This document shows positions 61,571 to 64,000 of a DNA stretch of 64,000 nucleotides, piece by piece (position 1 is the stretch's first letter; each line of letters opens with the position of its first letter). The notes under the pieces were generated by a model. That model was not told where the DNA came from. It did no database searches and saw nothing but the letters and a program-made list of their open reading frames with translations. Location: contig CADDZR010000004.1 of the NCBI GenBank assembly GCA_902812495.1, positions 20,764-84,763 on the forward strand, read 5' to 3'. Origin of the DNA: an archaeon. GTDB lineage: Archaea > Thermoproteota > Nitrososphaeria > Nitrososphaerales > Gagatemarchaeaceae. The position numbers were made by a program, and so were the translations under genes.

Positions 61571-61616
61571 TTGTATTCAAAGACAATACAAAGACTGAAA
61601 TAAGTAAAATTTACTT
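61571..61616. terminator. Two inverted repeats between convergent genes
   Basis: TTGTATT-N7-AATACAA (61571-61591) begins right after the stop of the ThDP gene, and the 15-nt palindrome AAGTAAA-A-TTTACTT (61602-61616) touches the stop of the convergent methyltransferase gene. Together they may end transcription in both directions. Confidence 0.35.
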
Positions 61617-62182
61617 TAAACCTTGTAGCTAACCTCTATTGCATCAGTTATGCCAGTCTCTGTTACCACTTCATGAAAAGAGCTTCTGTATTTACCTGAC
61701 CTTCGCACGTAGTTAAGATACTCTTCCATCTTGTCTGCAAAAATACCTGCATTGTCTGCAACCACAATGCTTCCACTGTGAAGTTTTGGTTCAACAAGCT
61801 TGAGATAGCCTAGGTACTGGCTTTTCTCAGCATCAATCAGAACAAAATCAAAAGAATTTTTCAGCTGTGGAATTACTTTCAGTGCATCCCCAACCAGAAC
61901 TGTTACCTTGCTGCTTAGACCAGCACGTTCTATGTTTCTCTCTGCTTCCCTTGCATTCTCCTCCTTCTTCTCTATGCATGTAAGGTTGCCTTTTGACATT
62001 GACCTTGCAATCATTATTGCGCTGTATCCAACAAGTGTTCCAATCTCGAGCGCTTCTACCTCCCCCAGCCTTCTAACTATGTTCTCAACTATTCTGCCCT
62101 TTACCCTGCCTATTATCGGAAGCCCTTCGCTTCTCGCCTTTTCTTCTATTTCCCTGAGTACTTGCTCTACCCTTTCCAACAC
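61616..62182 (-). CDS. SAM-dependent O-methyltransferase (COMT/catechol type)
   Basis: A 188-residue class I methyltransferase of the OMT_3 (catechol O-methyltransferase-like) family. The SAM-binding LEIGTLVGYSAIMIA, the acidic strand TCIEKKEEN and FDFVLIDAEKSQYLGYL (metal and catalytic Asp) are seen. The methyl acceptor is unknown. It lies 26 nt after thioredoxin on the same strand and probably shares its transcript. Confidence 0.85.
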   Translation of the reverse strand: MLERVEQVLREIEEKARSEGLPIIGRVKGRIVENIVRRLGEVEALEIGTLVGYSAIMIARSMSKGNLTCIEKKEENAREAERNIERAGLSSKVTVLVGDALKVIPQLKNSFDFVLIDAEKSQYLGYLKLVEPKLHSGSIVVADNAGIFADKMEEYLNYVRRSGKYRSSFHEVVTETGITDAIEVSYKV

Positions 62183-62208
62183 AGATAGTTGGGTAAAATG
62201 GCTGTTAA

Positions 62209-62565
62209 TTACTTTGCTGAACTGTTAAGGACTTCTTCAATCATCCTTGCATACTGGCTCTTGCTTGCCGCACCTATGAGTGTCTTTGCCGGCTTACCGT
62301 CCTTGAAGATTATCAGGGTTGGTATCGACATTATACCGTACCTTGAAGCAACGTCTGGCGCATAGTCAACGTTTATCTTAACAAACTTTACCTTTCCATC
62401 ATATTCAAGAGAGAGCTCATCTATAACAGGTGCAACCATCCTGCAGGGGCCGCACCAGTCCGCATAGAAGTCCACAAAGACAGGCTTATCCGACTTGAGA
62501 ACCTCACTTTCAAAGTCTTTTTCTTCGATTACTTTTACTTCTGTCTTCCGCATATTATTACCCAT
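62209..62565 (-). CDS. trxA: Thioredoxin
   Basis: A classic thioredoxin of 118 residues with WCGPC in FYADWCGPCRMVAP and the cis-Pro loop in YGIMSIPTLIIFKDG. The N-terminal about 15 residues are an extension beyond the E. coli form. Cytosolic disulfide reductant. It is first of a pair with the O-methyltransferase. Confidence 0.95.
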   Translation of the reverse strand: MGNNMRKTEVKVIEEKDFESEVLKSDKPVFVDFYADWCGPCRMVAPVIDELSLEYDGKVKFVKINVDYAPDVASRYGIMSIPTLIIFKDGKPAKTLIGAASKSQYARMIEEVLNSSAK

Positions 62566-62668
62566 CGAAGACTGCCTAATAAAGAAATAAGTTTTCCTTG
62601 TTTAACTAAGTCAAACCTAACCTGATAGATCGCTAACATTTTTAACTCTCTGATAAGAAAAAAACAAT

Positions 62669-62833
62669 ATGGCAACCATTTGCCGTGTCTGTGGGGGAAG
62701 GGGTAAGTTTACAGTAATACTCCCCGAATGGGGCGAGCCCAAACCTGCACCTCCATACTATTCTGTTTCCACGAAAGAAGAAGAACTTCCATGCAAGTGC
62801 TGCAATGGAAGAGGGGGAATGTGCGGGTGCTGA
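62669..62833 (+). CDS. Small zinc-finger protein with DnaJ-like CxxCGGRG repeats
   Basis: A 54-residue protein beginning MATICRVCGGRGKFTVILPE. It has a CRVCGGRGK motif at the N-terminus and CKCCNGRGGMCGC near the end, so paired Cys knuckles resembling DnaJ-type zinc centres that bind one or two zinc ions. The start ATG at 62669 is the only choice in frame. It lies 4 nt before another zinc-binding protein, probably one transcript. Function unknown. Confidence 0.65.
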   Translation: MATICRVCGGRGKFTVILPEWGEPKPAPPYYSVSTKEEELPCKCCNGRGGMCGC

Positions 62834-62837
62834 TTTA

Positions 62838-63062
62838 ATGGTATCAGAAGAATATTGTGTAGAATGCCAGGCGGTGGGTCTCAGGACACATCCAGAGAAG
62901 TACAAAAACATAACACTGAAGCTATGTACTGCTCACTACTGGGTGAAGAGGGCCAAGGGGCTTGGTTTTTCCCTAGACGAGTACGTTTCCAGGTCAAAAA
63001 AGTTCTCCTTTAGCGTGAGCCTTCCCGGAGGCGACTTGGATAAAATTCTTGATTCTGCTTAA
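62838..63062 (+). CDS. Small zinc-binding protein
   Basis: A 74-residue protein from the ATG at 62838. It has CVEC near the N-terminus and LCTAHYW about 30 residues later (CxxC ... CxxH), a likely zinc site, then a Ser/Lys-rich C-terminus ending LDSA. An upstream in-frame start at 62805 would overlap the previous gene and was not preferred. The two small zinc proteins are adjacent. No family recognised. Confidence 0.6.
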   Translation: MVSEEYCVECQAVGLRTHPEKYKNITLKLCTAHYWVKRAKGLGFSLDEYVSRSKKFSFSVSLPGGDLDKILDSA

Positions 63063-63279
63063 AGCTGAGGGTTCAATTGAACCTATACTATTATAACATC
63101 TGTTTTATGAAATGCTTTTTGCAAAATATCGTTACACTGCCTTGTAGTGTTATAAAGCTCAACTTGCTGTCTTGTGTAGTGGAGAAAGGAATGACTGATA
63201 TCATGTTCTCGATGGTTAGTTATTAAATTAACTTGAATTTCGTCAAAGCGTTTTTAAATTCCCTTTTTCGTTGTGTCAT

Positions 63280-63507
63280 ATGATTGAGCAAGAAACACAA
63301 AAGAGCTTGAACCATTTCCACATATCTATCGTCCTAGCTCTCATGCTACTCAGCATCCAAGGCTTGACCGCTGACTTTGTTTTAGTTATGACTGACCAGA
63401 AGAGTGTTGGAGAGTCGATTCAAGGTTTCCTCTTAGCTGCCACCTCAAGCTTGCATTTGTTTGCTAGTCGTGAACAAGTAGAGAAGCCTCGACTAAGACA
63501 ACAGTGA
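63280..63507 (+). CDS. Hypothetical protein (75 aa)
   Basis: A 75-residue frame from the ATG at 63280, with one hydrophobic stretch (about residues 15-35). A TTTTTAAATT box (63251-63260) lies about 25 nt upstream. No family recognised, and no strong Shine-Dalgarno. It is convergent with the regulator gene that follows. Real-gene status is uncertain. Confidence 0.4.
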   Translation: MIEQETQKSLNHFHISIVLALMLLSIQGLTADFVLVMTDQKSVGESIQGFLLAATSSLHLFASREQVEKPRLRQQ

Positions 63508-63540
63508 GGAAAGCAAATTTCACCAGATTGTGCATGCTCT

Positions 63541-63924
63541 TCAGATTGTTATTAGTTTAACACTTCTTATACTTCTCTCCTTTTCAAATAGTCTTGCCAT
63601 TTGTGCTATCTTCTGGCCATCACCTTCAAGGAGAAACAGCTCCACACAGTTATACTTCCCGACCTTGCTGTGAACATGTGTCTTAACTATATCCTCGAAA
63701 TCATGCTTTAATTTGGTCACAGTTACCTCGTTGTCTTTGTCATGTGTTACTATGATTACAGCATCCGTGTTACCTGTTATGGAGTTTTTTGCCCTCATAT
63801 CTTCTATCATCATTCGAAGCGCTGCCCTTATGAGTTCAGATCTCTTTGAAAAACCAACTGTCTTCTGGACCTCGTCTAAAACCTCAAGCATCTTATCAGG
63901 CAGATAAAGGCTGACTATAGGCAT
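63541..63924 (-). CDS. Ribbon-helix-helix regulator, NikR-like
   Basis: A 127-residue protein with an N-terminal ribbon-helix-helix (MPIVSLYLPDKMLEVLDEV, then SKRSELIRAALR) and a C-terminal ACT-like domain as in the nickel regulator NikR. Candidate metal ligands are His in KHDFED, His-x-His in THVHSK and Cys in NCVELFLLEGDG; spacing between HVH and Cys is two residues longer than in E. coli NikR. Metal and targets are unknown. It would act as a tetramer on DNA. Upstream sequence leaves the window. Confidence 0.75.
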   Translation of the reverse strand: MPIVSLYLPDKMLEVLDEVQKTVGFSKRSELIRAALRMMIEDMRAKNSITGNTDAVIIVTHDKDNEVTVTKLKHDFEDIVKTHVHSKVGKYNCVELFLLEGDGQKIAQMARLFEKERSIRSVKLITI

Positions 63925-64000
63925 TTGACGCGCCCAGTTCCCTTTGGTAGCGCCGCCTTAATATTGCTTCCCCTCCGTAGCTTTTTAAAGACTTTTAGAG

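Noticed and set aside
1..64000. CRISPR arrays, insertion sequences, rRNA genes
   Set aside because: No regular repeats, transposase motifs or rRNA sequence were seen in reading the window.

Overview
The window is archaeal chromosome of roughly 42-45% G+C by eye. Archaeal markers are topoisomerase VI A/B, aIF2-beta, aIF1 (SUI1), RIO1 kinase with a KH-domain Dim2 homologue, A/V-type ATPase subunits, inositol-1-phosphate synthase, intron-bearing tRNA genes, and TATA boxes about 25-30 nt upstream of ATG, GTG or TTG starts, which implies many leaderless mRNAs. A divergent FtsZ-like protein, a bacterial-type grpE-dnaK-dnaJ set and a NuoH-N membrane arm fit a deep lineage of Thermoproteota (Thaumarchaeota/Aigarchaeota, class Nitrososphaeria). 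This placement is inferred from gene content; no 16S rRNA is present.

0-9 kb: end of the glycine decarboxylase genes and a DUF59 protein, an FtsZ-like GTPase, metG, then a leftward methylation-cycle and purine-salvage operon (MTA phosphorylase, apt, a second MTAP/PNP-type phosphorylase, ahcY). 9-22 kb: information processing and chaperones, namely aIF2-beta, DUF424, grpE-dnaK-dnaJ, rio1-KH-top6B-top6A (top6A carries an intein), ino1, a Nudix-like protein, two tRNAs and aIF1.

22-35 kb: energy metabolism. nuoH-I-J-K-M1-L-M2-N encodes a complex I membrane arm with four antiporter-like subunits instead of three. A/V-ATPase subunits I, C and K follow. 35-40 kb: prenyl diphosphate synthase, tRNA-Glu, two secreted proteins of unknown function and a divergent UbiA-family protein.

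39.7-56 kb is an accessory region. It holds a homoprotocatechuate meta-cleavage cluster (hpaE-hpaB-hpaD, hpaC and an FAH-family hydrolase) interleaved with two DrrAB-like ABC exporters, hyuA/hyuB hydantoinase genes, a HAD hydrolase, and a mercuric reductase gene followed by a membrane-anchored thioredoxin and a membrane protein with a Cys-Cys pair. The part from about 46 to 56 kb looks more A+T-rich than the core regions.

56-64 kb: acetyl-CoA synthetase, a 2-hydroxyacid dehydrogenase coupled to a ThDP-dependent enzyme, an O-methyltransferase, thioredoxin, two tiny zinc-binding proteins and a NikR-like regulator.

The observations most worth following are the '2M'-like complex I, the tRNA introns lying at the same D-loop position in two tRNAs, the mercury locus, the archaeal hpa island, and active-site changes in DnaK, FtsZ, Nudix and UbiA family members. 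No CRISPR array, insertion sequence or rRNA gene was seen.
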